Below, one piece after another: positions 46,141 through 54,657 of a stretch of DNA of 64,000 bases; positions within the stretch are counted from its first letter, which is position 1, and each line of letters starts with the position of its first letter. This DNA is from Streptomyces tendae (GTDB taxonomy: Bacteria > Actinomycetota > Actinomycetes > Streptomycetales > Streptomycetaceae), in contig NZ_BMUY01000020.1 of NCBI RefSeq assembly GCF_014650435.1, positions 1 to 64,000 on the forward strand, in the 5' to 3' direction. The notes beneath the pieces were generated by a model. That model searched no databases and was not told where the DNA came from. It saw only the letters and a list, made by a program, of their open reading frames with translations. A program made the position numbers and the translations under genes.

Positions 46141-47421
46141 TCACCGCGTCACCCGGGCGAGCAGCAGGCAGCCGTCCGCACGGCCCGGAAACTCACCGAG
46201 TTCCCCCGTGACGATCCGTACGCCGTCCTGTGCGGAGTGCGCCCCGGTCAGTCGGGGGGCCAGCGAGAGGAGGTGCTCCACGGCCGCCGGTTCGAGTGCC
46301 CCGGTGTGCAGGAGCAGCAGGTCGCCCGCCTCCAGGGTCGTCTCGGCCTGCCCGGACAACTCGTGCCCCGTTCCGCCGCGGAAGAGCAGCGGAGCGGGGC
46401 AGGCGTCGTGCGCCCACGTCAGGGCACGGGTGTCCGGCCGGTAGCCGCAGTGGACGGCGCCGCGCACCGGCGGCAGGGCGGTGTCCCGGAGCAGTTCGGC
46501 GAGTCTCTCCCGGAGCCGCTCGGGCCGGGTGCCGGCCAGCGCCAGACCGCGCACGGCGCCGATCAGCACCGTCGGGCCCTGCCCCTCGCACTCCGGGCGG
46601 CCGAAGTCGCCGACGGTGAGCAGGGTTTCGCCGTCGGTGCCGAGCGGACACGCGTCGTACCACCCGCCGTGCCCCGGCCGCAGTCCCGTCACGGACGGCG
46701 AAGGCAGGTGTGCGGCGGCCAAATCCAGACCGGGCCGCCCCTCCTCGGGGAACCGCAGCAGACCGTGCCAGGGCGGCGGCGGGGGGTGCCGCAGGGAGTC
46801 CCTGGTCTCGCTCACCGCCCGTTGACTGCGCCGCAGTTCGCTGACGTCCCGCAGTACCGCCCACATCGAGGCGGTACTGCCGTCGGCGTCGAGGACGGGC
46901 TCGCCCATCATGTGCACGGTCCGTACGGTTCCGTCCGGGCGCACCACGCGGAACTCGCCGTCGATGGGCCGGGCGTCGACGAGGCAGTCCGTGACCATCG
47001 CGGTCAGCTTCGAGCGGTCCTCGGTGAGTACCAGGGACGGGAGTTCGTCGAGGCTGAGCGGGACGGAGGTGGGGTCACGGCCCAGGATGCGGAACAGTTC
47101 CCCGGACCACTCCGCCTCGTCCGTCAGCAGGTTCCACTCCGCGCTGCCGACCCGGCTGAGCAGCGAACCGGCGCGGGGCGCGGGAGCGGGGCCGTCCCGT
47201 AGCTGCGCCAAGTGCGCGTCGAGGTCGGTGAGTTGGTGCAGCGCCAGGTCGTACAGGGCGCGCTGCCAGCGTCCCCGGGGGTCCGTCGCGTCGTCCTGGC
47301 TGTCGCGCCGTACCGCGTCCACGTCGCCACGCAGCCGCCGGGTCTGCGATATGAGCGCCTCGACCGAGCCGGGTCCCGGTGGCTGGGCGGCCGGGTGGTC
47401 CGCGGAGAGATGGGACGGCAT
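46141..47421 (-). CDS. PAS plus degenerate SpoIIE-type phosphatase
   Basis: 426 residues. A helical N-terminus, a PAS domain (~90-200, DEAEWSGELFRILGRDP ... GEFRVVRPDGTVRTVHMMGEPVLDADG) and a SpoIIE/PP2C-like domain (~225-426). The PP2C metal motifs are damaged: HGGWYDACPLGTDGETLLTVG keeps the first Asp, but the usual DVxGHG is DFGRPECEG and the terminal DD of (R)DDVTLLxAR is replaced by ADGCLLLARV. It is probably a catalytically weak or inactive sensor/adaptor rather than a phosphatase. GGAG precedes the ATG. Convergent with nsdB, 29 bases between stops. Confidence 0.8.
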   Translation of the reverse strand: MPSHLSADHPAAQPPGPGSVEALISQTRRLRGDVDAVRRDSQDDATDPRGRWQRALYDLALHQLTDLDAHLAQLRDGPAPAPRAGSLLSRVGSAEWNLLTDEAEWSGELFRILGRDPTSVPLSLDELPSLVLTEDRSKLTAMVTDCLVDARPIDGEFRVVRPDGTVRTVHMMGEPVLDADGSTASMWAVLRDVSELRRSQRAVSETRDSLRHPPPPPWHGLLRFPEEGRPGLDLAAAHLPSPSVTGLRPGHGGWYDACPLGTDGETLLTVGDFGRPECEGQGPTVLIGAVRGLALAGTRPERLRERLAELLRDTALPPVRGAVHCGYRPDTRALTWAHDACPAPLLFRGGTGHELSGQAETTLEAGDLLLLHTGALEPAAVEHLLSLAPRLTGAHSAQDGVRIVTGELGEFPGRADGCLLLARVTR

Positions 47422-47692
47422 GACGCACTCCGATGTGCTGACGGTACGACCAAGACGGAACCGAGGCTGACGGAAGGACCGTTACGACTGTTGCACAGCC
47501 CGCGATGCCCCGTAAGGGATTCGGCAACACACGATACGGTGGTGCTTCTGGCATATGCCACAGTCTTCCCGGAGCGACTCGGGTACGCTTTCGATGCACC
47601 TGGGGATCGTGGCAAGTCGTAGGCGGGCTACGGGACTTGGCTGGGATCGGGAGCCGGGGCGTCGTCGCTCTGGTGTTCGTCGGAATCCTGTT

Positions 47693-48712
47693 CTACGCCG
47701 GGTCGTGGAGGGACGGACGGGGCGCCAGTTCGACGGGCGTGCGTGCGCCCGTCTCCAGCGCCCGTACCCCGGCCTCGGCGACCGCGGCGGCCGCGTACCC
47801 GTCCCAGGTGCCCGGCCCGGTGACGCCGCCCCTGCGGGTGGCGTCCACCCAGCTCTGCACCTCGCGGTCGTAGGCGTCCGCGAACCGTACGAGGTAGTCC
47901 TGCGGGACCTCCTCCCGCGCGTCGCCCGCGGCCGTCACCACCATGGTGTGCGCCGCGCCGATCCGGGCGCTGCCCGCCTCGCAGACGGCCTCGCAGCGCA
48001 CCTCGTAGCCGAAGCCGCAGTTGACGAAGACCTCCACGTCCACCACGGCGCCGCCCTCGGTCTCGAAGAGCACGAACTGCGGATCCAGCAGGCCCTCGGG
48101 CGCACCGGCCGACGGCCGCGGCCGCAGCACGGTCACCGCGCTCAGCTCCTGGCCGAGCAGCCAGCGGGCCGCGTCGATCTCGTGCGAGACGGAGCTGTTG
48201 ACCAGCATCGCCGAGGTGAAGTGCGGCGGAGAGGAGACATTGCGGTGCACACAGTGCAGCATCAGGGGCCGGCCGAGGCGTCCGCCGTCCAGCAGTGACT
48301 TCAGCCGCTGGTACTCGGCGTCGTACCGCCGCATGAACCCGATCTGCGCCAGCCTCCGGCCGAGTCGTGCCTCCGCCTCCACCACCCGCAGCGCACCCGC
48401 GGCGTCCGGCACCATGGGCTTCTCGCACAGCACCGGGAGTCCCCGCGCGAAGGCGGCCAGCAGGGCCCCCTCGTGCGCCTCGCCGGGCGAGGCGATCAGG
48501 ACGGCCTCGACACCCGGCGCGTCCAGGGCGGCCTCGACGTCCGTGTGCACCGTGACCCCGCCGATCCCGCCCACGGCCTCCTTGGCCCGCTCGGCGTCGG
48601 GATCCGCCACCGCGGCGACCCGGGCGCCGCTCACCACACGGTCGAGGCGTCGTATGTGGTCGGCGCCCATGTGTCCCGCACCCAGGACCGCCACACCCAG
48701 AAGTTCACTCAC
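47693..48712 (-). CDS. Gfo/Idh/MocA dehydrogenase (inositol 2-dehydrogenase-like)
   Basis: 339 residues. N-terminal NAD(P) Rossmann motif AVLGAGHMGADHIRRL, the CEKPM signature with catalytic Lys (~residue 95), and the C-terminal alpha/beta domain with HEIDAARWLLG carrying the family's Asp/His acid-base pair. It oxidises a hydroxyl of a cyclitol or sugar with NAD(P)+; inositol dehydrogenase is the nearest generic match. GTG at 48712 follows AAGGAG at ten bases. The surrounding genes do not form an inositol operon, so the substrate stays open. Confidence 0.87.
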   Translation of the reverse strand: MSELLGVAVLGAGHMGADHIRRLDRVVSGARVAAVADPDAERAKEAVGGIGGVTVHTDVEAALDAPGVEAVLIASPGEAHEGALLAAFARGLPVLCEKPMVPDAAGALRVVEAEARLGRRLAQIGFMRRYDAEYQRLKSLLDGGRLGRPLMLHCVHRNVSSPPHFTSAMLVNSSVSHEIDAARWLLGQELSAVTVLRPRPSAGAPEGLLDPQFVLFETEGGAVVDVEVFVNCGFGYEVRCEAVCEAGSARIGAAHTMVVTAAGDAREEVPQDYLVRFADAYDREVQSWVDATRRGGVTGPGTWDGYAAAAVAEAGVRALETGARTPVELAPRPSLHDPA

Positions 48713-48838
48713 GCTGCGCCCGCTCCTTCGCCGTCCGCCGCGCACCCGCGTGCGGCGGGTACGTGTACGGCGAACAGGCTTTCACGCGCGTCAAGGGTCA
48801 CGGGACTGAAGCGCTGTCTCCGGGTGCGGCGGCGGGCG

Positions 48839-49933
48839 TCAGTACCGGAGCACCCCCGCGATGCCGTCCGCGTCCCGGAGCGCGCCGTCCGGCACGAAGC
48901 GGACGTCGGCGCCGGTCTCCAGGCACTGCTCGACGATCTCGTCCACGATGTCCTCGCGGGCGTCGAGGTCGCCGTCGGCCGCCGGGAGCAGGTGCTCGCC
49001 GTCGTCGCGCATCGTCACCTTGAAGTTCTCCTCGACGGCCAGCAGCCGGACGCGGCCCGTGTGGGCGCTCTCCCACAGCTCGTCCACCCCGGCCGCGAAG
49101 TCCTTGCGGCCGCGGGCCGCGTCCAGCTCCCTGGCCACCGCCTCGACCGACCCGCGTGCCTCGTTCTCGAGCACGGGCCGCACCGCCTGCCACACCGCCT
49201 CGGCGCTGCCGTGCGCGAGCCCGCCGTGCGGGACCAGCACCGCGTCCGCGGCGAGGGCGCCCGCCTCCTCGAACAGGGACAGCGCGGGCTCGGGGCCGGT
49301 GATGTACAGCGGTCGCGGGTGCGCGCGCAGCACCCTGCCCATCGCGGTGTCGGCGTCGCGCAGGAACCTGCGGGTGCCCTCGTCCCGGAAGGTGCTCGGC
49401 GCGTCACCGATCCGTTCCTGGCGCTCGGGGTCGAAGTCCTCCGCGGGCCGGTCCAGCGGGAAGCCGCCGAGGTGTTCCTCCACGACCCGGTCCGCGCCGC
49501 CGCTCCACAGCTTGACGCGGTCGGCGGCGACCGACAGCACCCAGAACGGCCGCTCGGCGGCCTGGGCGGCGACGAGGTTGCGGGTCAGGAAGGTGTCCGA
49601 GAGGACCACGCGCTCGGGTACGGAACGGCTCAGGGTCCAGACCTGGTGCTCCCCGGGAGCGGCGAAGATCGCCAGACCGTCCTCGGCGTACGTCAGGTCG
49701 ATCTCGGCCAGCGCCCGGTCGAGCTCGCGGGACACCTCCGTGCGGCGGTCGCGGCTGACCGCCGGATCGTCCTCCAGCTGCTTCTTGGCCGCGGCGACCG
49801 CGTTGCGCAGCCGGACGCGGTCCTGGGCGTTGTCCGGCTCGCGGCGGTGCGTCGGCGTCAGGACGGACACGGCCGGGTACGGGCGGGGGCGCCGCAGTTC
49901 GGCGAGGGTGGCGGGACTCAGATCGTGCTCCAT
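48839..49933 (-). CDS. baeRF (bacterial eRF1-like) family protein
   Basis: 364 residues of the bacterial archaeo-eukaryotic release-factor-like superfamily (baeRF3-like). It starts LSPATLAELRRPRPYPAVSVLTPTHR, continues with a helical middle (DRVRLRNAVAAAKKQLED) and IFAAPGEHQVWTLSRSVPERVVLSDTFL, and ends in the eRF1-domain-3-like region with LETGADVRFVPDGALRDADGIAGVLRY. Related families are proposed to act on ribosomes or tRNA under stress; the role here is unproven. Start ATG at 49933 gives MEHDLSP; an in-frame ATG six codons upstream also exists. Confidence 0.75.
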   Translation of the reverse strand: MEHDLSPATLAELRRPRPYPAVSVLTPTHRREPDNAQDRVRLRNAVAAAKKQLEDDPAVSRDRRTEVSRELDRALAEIDLTYAEDGLAIFAAPGEHQVWTLSRSVPERVVLSDTFLTRNLVAAQAAERPFWVLSVAADRVKLWSGGADRVVEEHLGGFPLDRPAEDFDPERQERIGDAPSTFRDEGTRRFLRDADTAMGRVLRAHPRPLYITGPEPALSLFEEAGALAADAVLVPHGGLAHGSAEAVWQAVRPVLENEARGSVEAVARELDAARGRKDFAAGVDELWESAHTGRVRLLAVEENFKVTMRDDGEHLLPAADGDLDAREDIVDEIVEQCLETGADVRFVPDGALRDADGIAGVLRY

Positions 49934-49985
49934 GTCAGCACGATAGGCCAACCGGGCATGTCGGGCATTCGGAGCAGAACGCTGC

Positions 49986-51617
49986 TCAGTCGGACCCGGT
50001 GCCGGCGGACTCGGGGCCGCAGGAGCTGCCGTCGGGCGGCAGGGAGCCGTACAGCAGGAAGTCGTCGACCTTGCGGTGCACGCACTCGGAGGACGCGTAG
50101 CCGGTGTGCCCTTCGCCGCGGTTGTCCAGGACCACGGCGGAGGGGCCGAGCCGGTCGGCCGTCTCGGTCGTCCAGCGGTACGGCGTGGCCGGGTCGCCGC
50201 GGGTGCCGACCAGCAGCATCCTCGCCGTGTCCAGGTCCTTCACGTCGTCCCGGATGTAGTCCGTGCCCTTGGGGCGGCCGTAGCACATCAGCACCTGGGT
50301 GAGCCGGTACCGGCCGAAGACCGGCGACGCCTCCTCGTAGCGTGCGCGCAGCCGGCCGAGGGACGCGGTGACCTGGGCCGCGGAGGGGCGGTCCGGGTCG
50401 TCCGCGCAGTTGATCGCCATCAGGGCGGCCGGGAGGTTGTCCATGGGGACGTCCTCCTCGTCGGTGAGGCCCGCACCCTTGTCGCCCGCACCCTTGTCCC
50501 CGCGCACCGGGAAGGTGACGCCGCCCGACGAGAAGCCCTCCAGGCCGCGGGTGTCGCCGTCCTCGAGCAACTGCGCGAGCGCCCGCTCCAGCGAGGGCCA
50601 CAGCTCCCGGCTGTACAGCGCCTGACCGATCGCGCCGACCATGTCCTGCCCGGTGAAGGGCTCGCCGAAGGCCGACGGCACCGGGTCGGAGTGGAGCGAG
50701 GCGACCAGGCGCTCGACCTGGTCACGGGCGTCGCGGGCGTCCCGGCCGAGCGGGCAGGCGATGTCCTCTACGCACCAGTCGAGGAAGTTCTCCAGCGCGG
50801 TCTGCTGCCCCCGTGCCCCGGCCAGCCCCTGCTCGGTCAGCGGTTCCGTCAGCGTGTCCACCCCGTCCAGGACCATCCGGCCGACCTTGTCGGGGAACCG
50901 GGCCGCGTACACCGCCCCGAGCCGGGTCCCGTAGGAGAAGCCCAGGTAGTTGAGCCGGTCGTCGCCGAGTGCCCGGCGCATCACCTCCATGTCGCGGGCG
51001 GCGTCGACCGTGCCTATGTGGGGCAGCACGGGTCCTGAGTACTTGGCGCACTCGGCCGCCGCGTCCCGCAGCCGCTTCAGGACGTCGTCCGGGTCGGTCA
51101 GCCCCCCGTCCCCGTCCGTCGCCTCCATGATCTTCAGGGTGGCCGGTCCGCAGGACACCGGGGAGGAGCGGCCGACGCCGCGGGGGTCGAAGGTCACCAC
51201 GTCGTAGCCGTTGGTGAGGTGCATGAACTCCTTGCCGCCCACGGCGAGTTCATTGACGCCGGAACCTCCGGGGCCGCCGAAGTTCAGCAGGACCGAGCCC
51301 CGCGAGTCACCGGTCGCCCGGTACCGGGCCAGGGCCACGTCGAGGGTTCGCCCCTCGGGCCGCGCGTAGTCGAGGGGGACGGTGACCTTGCCGCACTGCA
51401 GGTCCTTCGGCATGTCCGTGCCCTCGCACGCCGACCACTTGACCTTCTGGTCGTAGAACCGGGACATGCCGGGTCCGGCGTCCCGCGTGGTGGCGGTCGT
51501 GGCGGTGGTGGTCGCGGCGTTCGCCGCGGGCAGTCCCGCTCCCAGCAGGGCCAGTCCGAGTGCTCCGCCGACCGCGCGGCGCCGGACCGAGGGCCGAGTC
51601 TCCAGCTTGGCCTGCAT
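49986..51617 (-). CDS. Secreted alpha/beta-hydrolase peptidase (Slp/tripeptidyl aminopeptidase-like)
   Basis: 543 residues. Signal peptide 1-~34 (AVGGALGLALLGAGLPAANA). The core has the oxyanion region LLNFGGPGGSG, DPRGVGRSSP, the nucleophile elbow GFSYGTRLGAVYA and the C-terminal catalytic His in NRGEGHTGYA, with the C-terminal TAP-like module (SECVHRKVDDFLLYGSLPPDG). This is the layout of Streptomyces tripeptidyl aminopeptidases and Slp proteases. A short GDKGAG duplication lies in the cap. GGGAGGC precedes the ATG. Confidence 0.9.
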   Translation of the reverse strand: MQAKLETRPSVRRRAVGGALGLALLGAGLPAANAATTTATTATTRDAGPGMSRFYDQKVKWSACEGTDMPKDLQCGKVTVPLDYARPEGRTLDVALARYRATGDSRGSVLLNFGGPGGSGVNELAVGGKEFMHLTNGYDVVTFDPRGVGRSSPVSCGPATLKIMEATDGDGGLTDPDDVLKRLRDAAAECAKYSGPVLPHIGTVDAARDMEVMRRALGDDRLNYLGFSYGTRLGAVYAARFPDKVGRMVLDGVDTLTEPLTEQGLAGARGQQTALENFLDWCVEDIACPLGRDARDARDQVERLVASLHSDPVPSAFGEPFTGQDMVGAIGQALYSRELWPSLERALAQLLEDGDTRGLEGFSSGGVTFPVRGDKGAGDKGAGLTDEEDVPMDNLPAALMAINCADDPDRPSAAQVTASLGRLRARYEEASPVFGRYRLTQVLMCYGRPKGTDYIRDDVKDLDTARMLLVGTRGDPATPYRWTTETADRLGPSAVVLDNRGEGHTGYASSECVHRKVDDFLLYGSLPPDGSSCGPESAGTGSD

Positions 51618-51702
51618 CGATGCCTCCCGGGCGCACCGTCGCGGACCGGGGGTCGGCGCCCTCGCTCACCATAAGCGGGCTTCCCGACCGGCGCCTCCGG
51701 GC

Positions 51703-51738
51703 GACGGCGCACCGGACGGCGCACCGGACGGCGCACCG
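51703..51738. repeat. Three tandem 12-bp repeats GACGGCGCACCG
   Basis: GACGGCGCACCG is repeated exactly three times (51703-51714, 51715-51726, 51727-51738) in the divergent gap between the secreted peptidase and the chaplin. Array length can vary by slippage; no function is visible. Confidence 0.9.
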
Positions 51739-51784
51739 CTTGTTCGATGAACCGTCCACTCGATGGGGTGAAAGGCCGATAAGC

Positions 51785-51812
51785 CATAACTCGGATGGTG
51801 CGCCCGCGTTTT
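51785..51812 (+). promoter_or_regulatory. BldN-type sigma factor promoter of the chaplin gene
   Basis: CATAAC (51785-51790), 16 bases, then CGTTTT (51807-51812) matches the BldN promoter consensus as I recall it, CGTAAC-N16-CGTTGA, with one and two mismatches. Chaplin genes are known BldN targets. An inverted repeat CGCCCGC...GCGGGCG (51801-51826) overlaps it. Confidence 0.6.
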
Positions 51813-51861
51813 AACCGGTGCGGGCGAGTGCCCGCGACCATGTCTGGAAGGCAGGGAACTC

Positions 51862-52605
51862 ATGAGAAGGGTTACCCGAAACGGTGTGCTCGCCGTCGCC
51901 GCCTCGGGCGCGCTGGCCGTGACGATGCCGGCGTGCGCGGCGTTCGCGTCCGACGGTGCCGGCGGCGACGGATCGGCGGCCGGTTCGCCCGGGCTGATCT
52001 CCGGCAACACCGTCCAGCTCCCGGTGGACGTGCCGGTCGACGTGTGCGGCAACGCCGTGAACGTGGCGGGGCTCCTCAACCCGGCCGCGGGCAACAGCTG
52101 CGCCAACACCGGTGGGGCGGGGGCGCCCCACACGGGGGCCTCGCACACAGGGGCGTCGAAGCAGGACTCGGGCGCCTCGGGCGCTGCGTCCGGCGGCTCG
52201 TCCGGGGAGACGTCCGGCGGTGCGGTCGCCGAGGGCAGCGGAAAGGATTCGCCCGGCGTGCTCTCCGGCAACGGGGTGCAGTTGCCGGTGCACCTGCCGG
52301 TGAACGTCAGCGGCAACAGCGTCAACGTGGTCGGCATCGGCAACCCGGCCGTCGGCAACGAGTCGACCAACGACTCCGGCGACCACCCCGAGCCCGCACG
52401 GCCCCCGGCGGAGCCGGAGCCGTCCGCCCCCGAGGAGGAGCGCGCCGGGCCCGAACCGTCCCCGCACACCGCCGCTCCCCGGGAAGAGGTGTCTCTCGCC
52501 CACACAGGCGCGGACCACACGGTGTCCGCGCTCGCCGGTGGCGCCGCACTCGTGCTGGGCGGAGCGGCCCTCTACCGGCGCTTCCGTCCCGGCTCCGAGG
52601 GCTGA
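51862..52605 (+). CDS. chpB: Long chaplin with sortase signal
   Basis: 247 residues, a secreted, cell-wall-anchored amyloid surface protein of aerial hyphae and spores. Signal peptide 1-~30. Chaplin domain 1 (~43-82) has GNTVQLPVDVPVDVCGNAVN with the C62/C80 pair. A Ser/Gly-rich linker leads to chaplin domain 2 (~130-170, GNGVQLPVHLPVNVSGNSVN), which lacks both cysteines. A Pro/Glu-rich wall-spanning region, the sortase motif LAHTG, a membrane helix and a basic tail follow. This is the long-chaplin (ChpA/B/C) architecture; genome context recalled for S. coelicolor suggests chpB. GGAAGGCAGGGAACT precedes the ATG. Confidence 0.9.
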   Translation: MRRVTRNGVLAVAASGALAVTMPACAAFASDGAGGDGSAAGSPGLISGNTVQLPVDVPVDVCGNAVNVAGLLNPAAGNSCANTGGAGAPHTGASHTGASKQDSGASGAASGGSSGETSGGAVAEGSGKDSPGVLSGNGVQLPVHLPVNVSGNSVNVVGIGNPAVGNESTNDSGDHPEPARPPAEPEPSAPEEERAGPEPSPHTAAPREEVSLAHTGADHTVSALAGGAALVLGGAALYRRFRPGSEG

Positions 52606-52649
52606 CCGCGGCCGGGGCACCCGCCCGCCACCCCGGCCGGCGCCCCGGC

Positions 52650-53135
52650 TCAGCCGCGTCCCGTGTGGAAACGCCGGTGCAACGCGTGGATCTCCTCCGT
52701 GAGTTGCGGCACCGGGCCCTCCACGGTCACGCCGGGCGCCACCTCCTGCACCGGGAGCGGCCGCACCGGCGCTGCCGGGACGCCCAACTCCGCCAGCCAG
52801 GAGCCCAGTTGCTCCGACGAGGCGACGTACACGATGCGCCCCAGGCCCACCCACGCGTGGGCGGCGGAGCACATGGGGCAGTGCTCGCCCGACGTGTACA
52901 CCGTGGCCGCGGCCCGTTCCTCGGGGGTCAGCCGGGCGGCGGACCAGCGCGCGAGCTCGAACTCCGGGTGGCGGGTCCGGTCGCCGGAGGCCACCCGGTT
53001 GTGGTCCTCGGCCAGCACCCTGCCGTCCCCGCCCACCAGCACCGATCCGAACGGCTCGTCGCCGGCCTCCAGCGCCGCGGCCGCCAACTCCACACAACGG
53101 CGCAGGTGTGGCAGTTCGTTGTCCTTGACGACCAT
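52650..53135 (-). CDS. Nucleoside/guanine deaminase family protein
   Basis: 161 residues of the cytidine/deoxycytidylate deaminase fold. The metal site is HPEF (in place of the usual HAE, keeping His and catalytic Glu) and HCPMCSAAHAW (PCxxC-like, with Cys-Pro-Met-Cys). N-terminal LRRCVELAAAALEAGDEPFGSVLVG is typical of guanine deaminases. It should remove an amino group from a purine or similar base. The Ala-to-Pro change next to the His is unusual. It is divergent from the epimerase gene with 142 bases between starts. Confidence 0.85.
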   Translation of the reverse strand: MVVKDNELPHLRRCVELAAAALEAGDEPFGSVLVGGDGRVLAEDHNRVASGDRTRHPEFELARWSAARLTPEERAAATVYTSGEHCPMCSAAHAWVGLGRIVYVASSEQLGSWLAELGVPAAPVRPLPVQEVAPGVTVEGPVPQLTEEIHALHRRFHTGRG

Positions 53136-53200
53136 GGCGCACCGCCCTCCTCGTGACGTGATCCTTTCCGCCCACCCTAGGCTCCCCGGCTCGAACCATC

Positions 53201-53236
53201 TTGCTAGCGGTAATCGCGAGAGTTATAGTCTCTAAC
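53201..53236 (+). promoter_or_regulatory. Epimerase promoter overlapped by a 15-bp palindromic operator
   Basis: -35 TTGCTA (53201-53206), 17 bases, -10 TATAGT (53224-53229). GTTATAGTCTCTAAC (53222-53236) is a near-perfect palindrome (GTTAnAGnCTnTAAC) covering the -10, so a repressor bound there would block transcription. The site is markedly A/T-rich; its regulator is not adjacent. Confidence 0.65.
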
Positions 53237-53277
53237 GAAAGCGAGCGCTGATAGCGACCCGAGTCAAGAGGAGCACC

Positions 53278-54237
53278 ATGTCCACCGCCACTCCGCAGCA
53301 GCCCACCCCGCACGTCGTCCTGGGATCCGGCCCCGCCGGCACCGCGCTCGCCCGTGAGCTGGTGCGTCGGGGACACCCCGTCCGCCTGGTGGACCGCGGT
53401 GCCGCCGGTCCCGCGATCGAGGGCGTCGAGCGCGTCGCCGCCGACGTGAGCACGGCCGACGGCGCGCGCGCCGCCATACGGGACGCCGCCGTCGTGTACC
53501 ACTGCGTCAACGTCGCCTATCACCTCCAGGTCGACGTGATGCCCCGGGTCCAGGAGGCCGTCCTGGCCGCCGTCGAGGCGAGCGGCGCCCGGCTGGTGGT
53601 GCTCGACACGCTCTACCCGTACGGCGAGACCGGGGGAGCGGTGATGACCGAGGACAGCCCCTGGAACGCGACCAGCCGCAAGGGGCGGATGCGCGCCGAG
53701 CTGGACGAGCGCTACCTCGCCGCCCACCGGTCCGGCCGGGCCCGTGTGGTCCTCGGCCGCAGTGCCGACTTCGTCGGACCGGGCGTCCTCAACTCGTCCC
53801 TGGGTGCAGCGGCCTTCCCCGGCGCGCTCACCGGTGGTGACGTCGTGGCGATGGGCGACATCGACCTGCCGCACAGCTACACGGGCATCGAGGACGTGGC
53901 GGCCGGTCTCGCGACCCTCGGCGAGCGTCCCGAGGGCGACGGCCGCGTGTGGCACCTGCCGACCGCGCCGGCCGTCAGCACGCGCGAGATCCACGCGATG
54001 ATCGAGAAGCGGGTGGGCAGGCCGCTGAACGTCGTCGTGCTGGAGCGGCCCCGCCCCTTCGGCCCCTTCGACGAGCAGATGATGGCCGAGTACGAGGAGA
54101 TGTTCTACCAGCACACGGAGCCGCAGATCATGGACTCCGGGGCCTTCGAGCGGTTCTTCGAGGTGACTCCGACGCCGCTCGCGGACACCGTGGACGCGAC
54201 CGTCACCTGGTACGAGGCGTGGCTCCGCAGCCGGTGA
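53278..54237 (+). CDS. NAD-dependent epimerase/dehydratase family protein
   Basis: 319 residues. An SDR-type Rossmann motif is near the N-terminus (HVVLGSGPAGTALARELVRRGH, with GSGPAG replacing GxxGxxG). DLYPYGET / LDTLYPYGETGG lies where extended SDRs carry the YxxxK region, but a clean YxxxK is not evident, which is a weak point for catalysis. The C-terminal part (HTEPQIMDSGAFERFFEVTPTPLADTVDATVTWY) is typical of the NAD-epimerase/NmrA-like family. Function unknown. The AGAGGAGCACC ribosome site precedes the ATG, and a tight operator overlaps the promoter. Confidence 0.8.
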   Translation: MSTATPQQPTPHVVLGSGPAGTALARELVRRGHPVRLVDRGAAGPAIEGVERVAADVSTADGARAAIRDAAVVYHCVNVAYHLQVDVMPRVQEAVLAAVEASGARLVVLDTLYPYGETGGAVMTEDSPWNATSRKGRMRAELDERYLAAHRSGRARVVLGRSADFVGPGVLNSSLGAAAFPGALTGGDVVAMGDIDLPHSYTGIEDVAAGLATLGERPEGDGRVWHLPTAPAVSTREIHAMIEKRVGRPLNVVVLERPRPFGPFDEQMMAEYEEMFYQHTEPQIMDSGAFERFFEVTPTPLADTVDATVTWYEAWLRSR

Positions 54238-54248
54238 CGGTCAGGCCC

Positions 54249-54518
54249 TCAACGGCCCGGACGTGACCGGGACCGGTCCAGCGCGGCCACGCCGACCGCG
54301 GCCAGGCCGATCTGGATGAGCCACTCGACCCAGTCGACCCCGTCGGTGTCGGCCACGTCGAACGCCGACGCGATCCACGATCCGACGAGCGCGGCCACGA
54401 TGCCGACGAGGATCGTCCACAGGACGCCGATGCGCTGCCGGCCCGGAACGACCAGCCGGCCCAGCACGCCGATCACCACACCGATGACGATGGCGCTGAT
54501 AATGCCGTCGATCTCCAT
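54249..54518 (-). CDS. GlsB/YeaQ/YmgE family membrane stress protein
   Basis: 89 residues, three membrane helices (GIISAIVIGVVIGVLGRLVVPG; GVLWTILVGIVAALVGSWIAS; WLIQIGLAAVGVAALD) with the family motif GRLVVPGRQ between the first two, often called transglycosylase-associated. Small inner-membrane proteins of this family are induced by general stress. AAGGGGTGGAG precedes the ATG. The stop lies 12 bases beyond the convergent epimerase stop. Confidence 0.87.
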   Translation of the reverse strand: MEIDGIISAIVIGVVIGVLGRLVVPGRQRIGVLWTILVGIVAALVGSWIASAFDVADTDGVDWVEWLIQIGLAAVGVAALDRSRSRPGR

Positions 54519-54604
54519 CTCCACCCCTTTTGCAGGACCTCCGCTGTAGTGCGTCTGCCCGCTGCGGGCGGGTGCAGTCCGCCGATCGGGCGGCGGCACG
54601 GGCG

Positions 54605-54637
54605 ACGGGCCGGCCCGCGGGTGCGAGGCCGGCCCGT
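54605..54637 (-). terminator. Intrinsic-type hairpin downstream of the SPW gene
   Basis: ACGGGCCGGCC (54605-54615) and GGCCGGCCCGT (54627-54637) are perfect 11-bp arms around an 11-base loop, 20 bases beyond the SPW protein stop. A strong GC hairpin without a U-tract is the usual Streptomyces terminator style. Confidence 0.7.
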
Positions 54638-54657
54638 GCCGTTTCCTTCCGGTGTGT

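Noticed and set aside
48473..50302. 600-codon plus-strand open frame
   Set aside because: Antisense to the dehydrogenase and baeRF genes, with no ribosome site or recognisable domain.
51703..51738. Three short tandem repeats considered as a CRISPR or Calx-like coding repeat
   Set aside because: There are no spacers between units and no cas genes, and only 12-bp exact copies, so simple slippage is the better reading.
53278..54237. Epimerase called as a standard short-chain dehydrogenase with YxxxK
   Set aside because: The Rossmann motif is clear, but I could not place a convincing YxxxK pair, so only the broader family is claimed.
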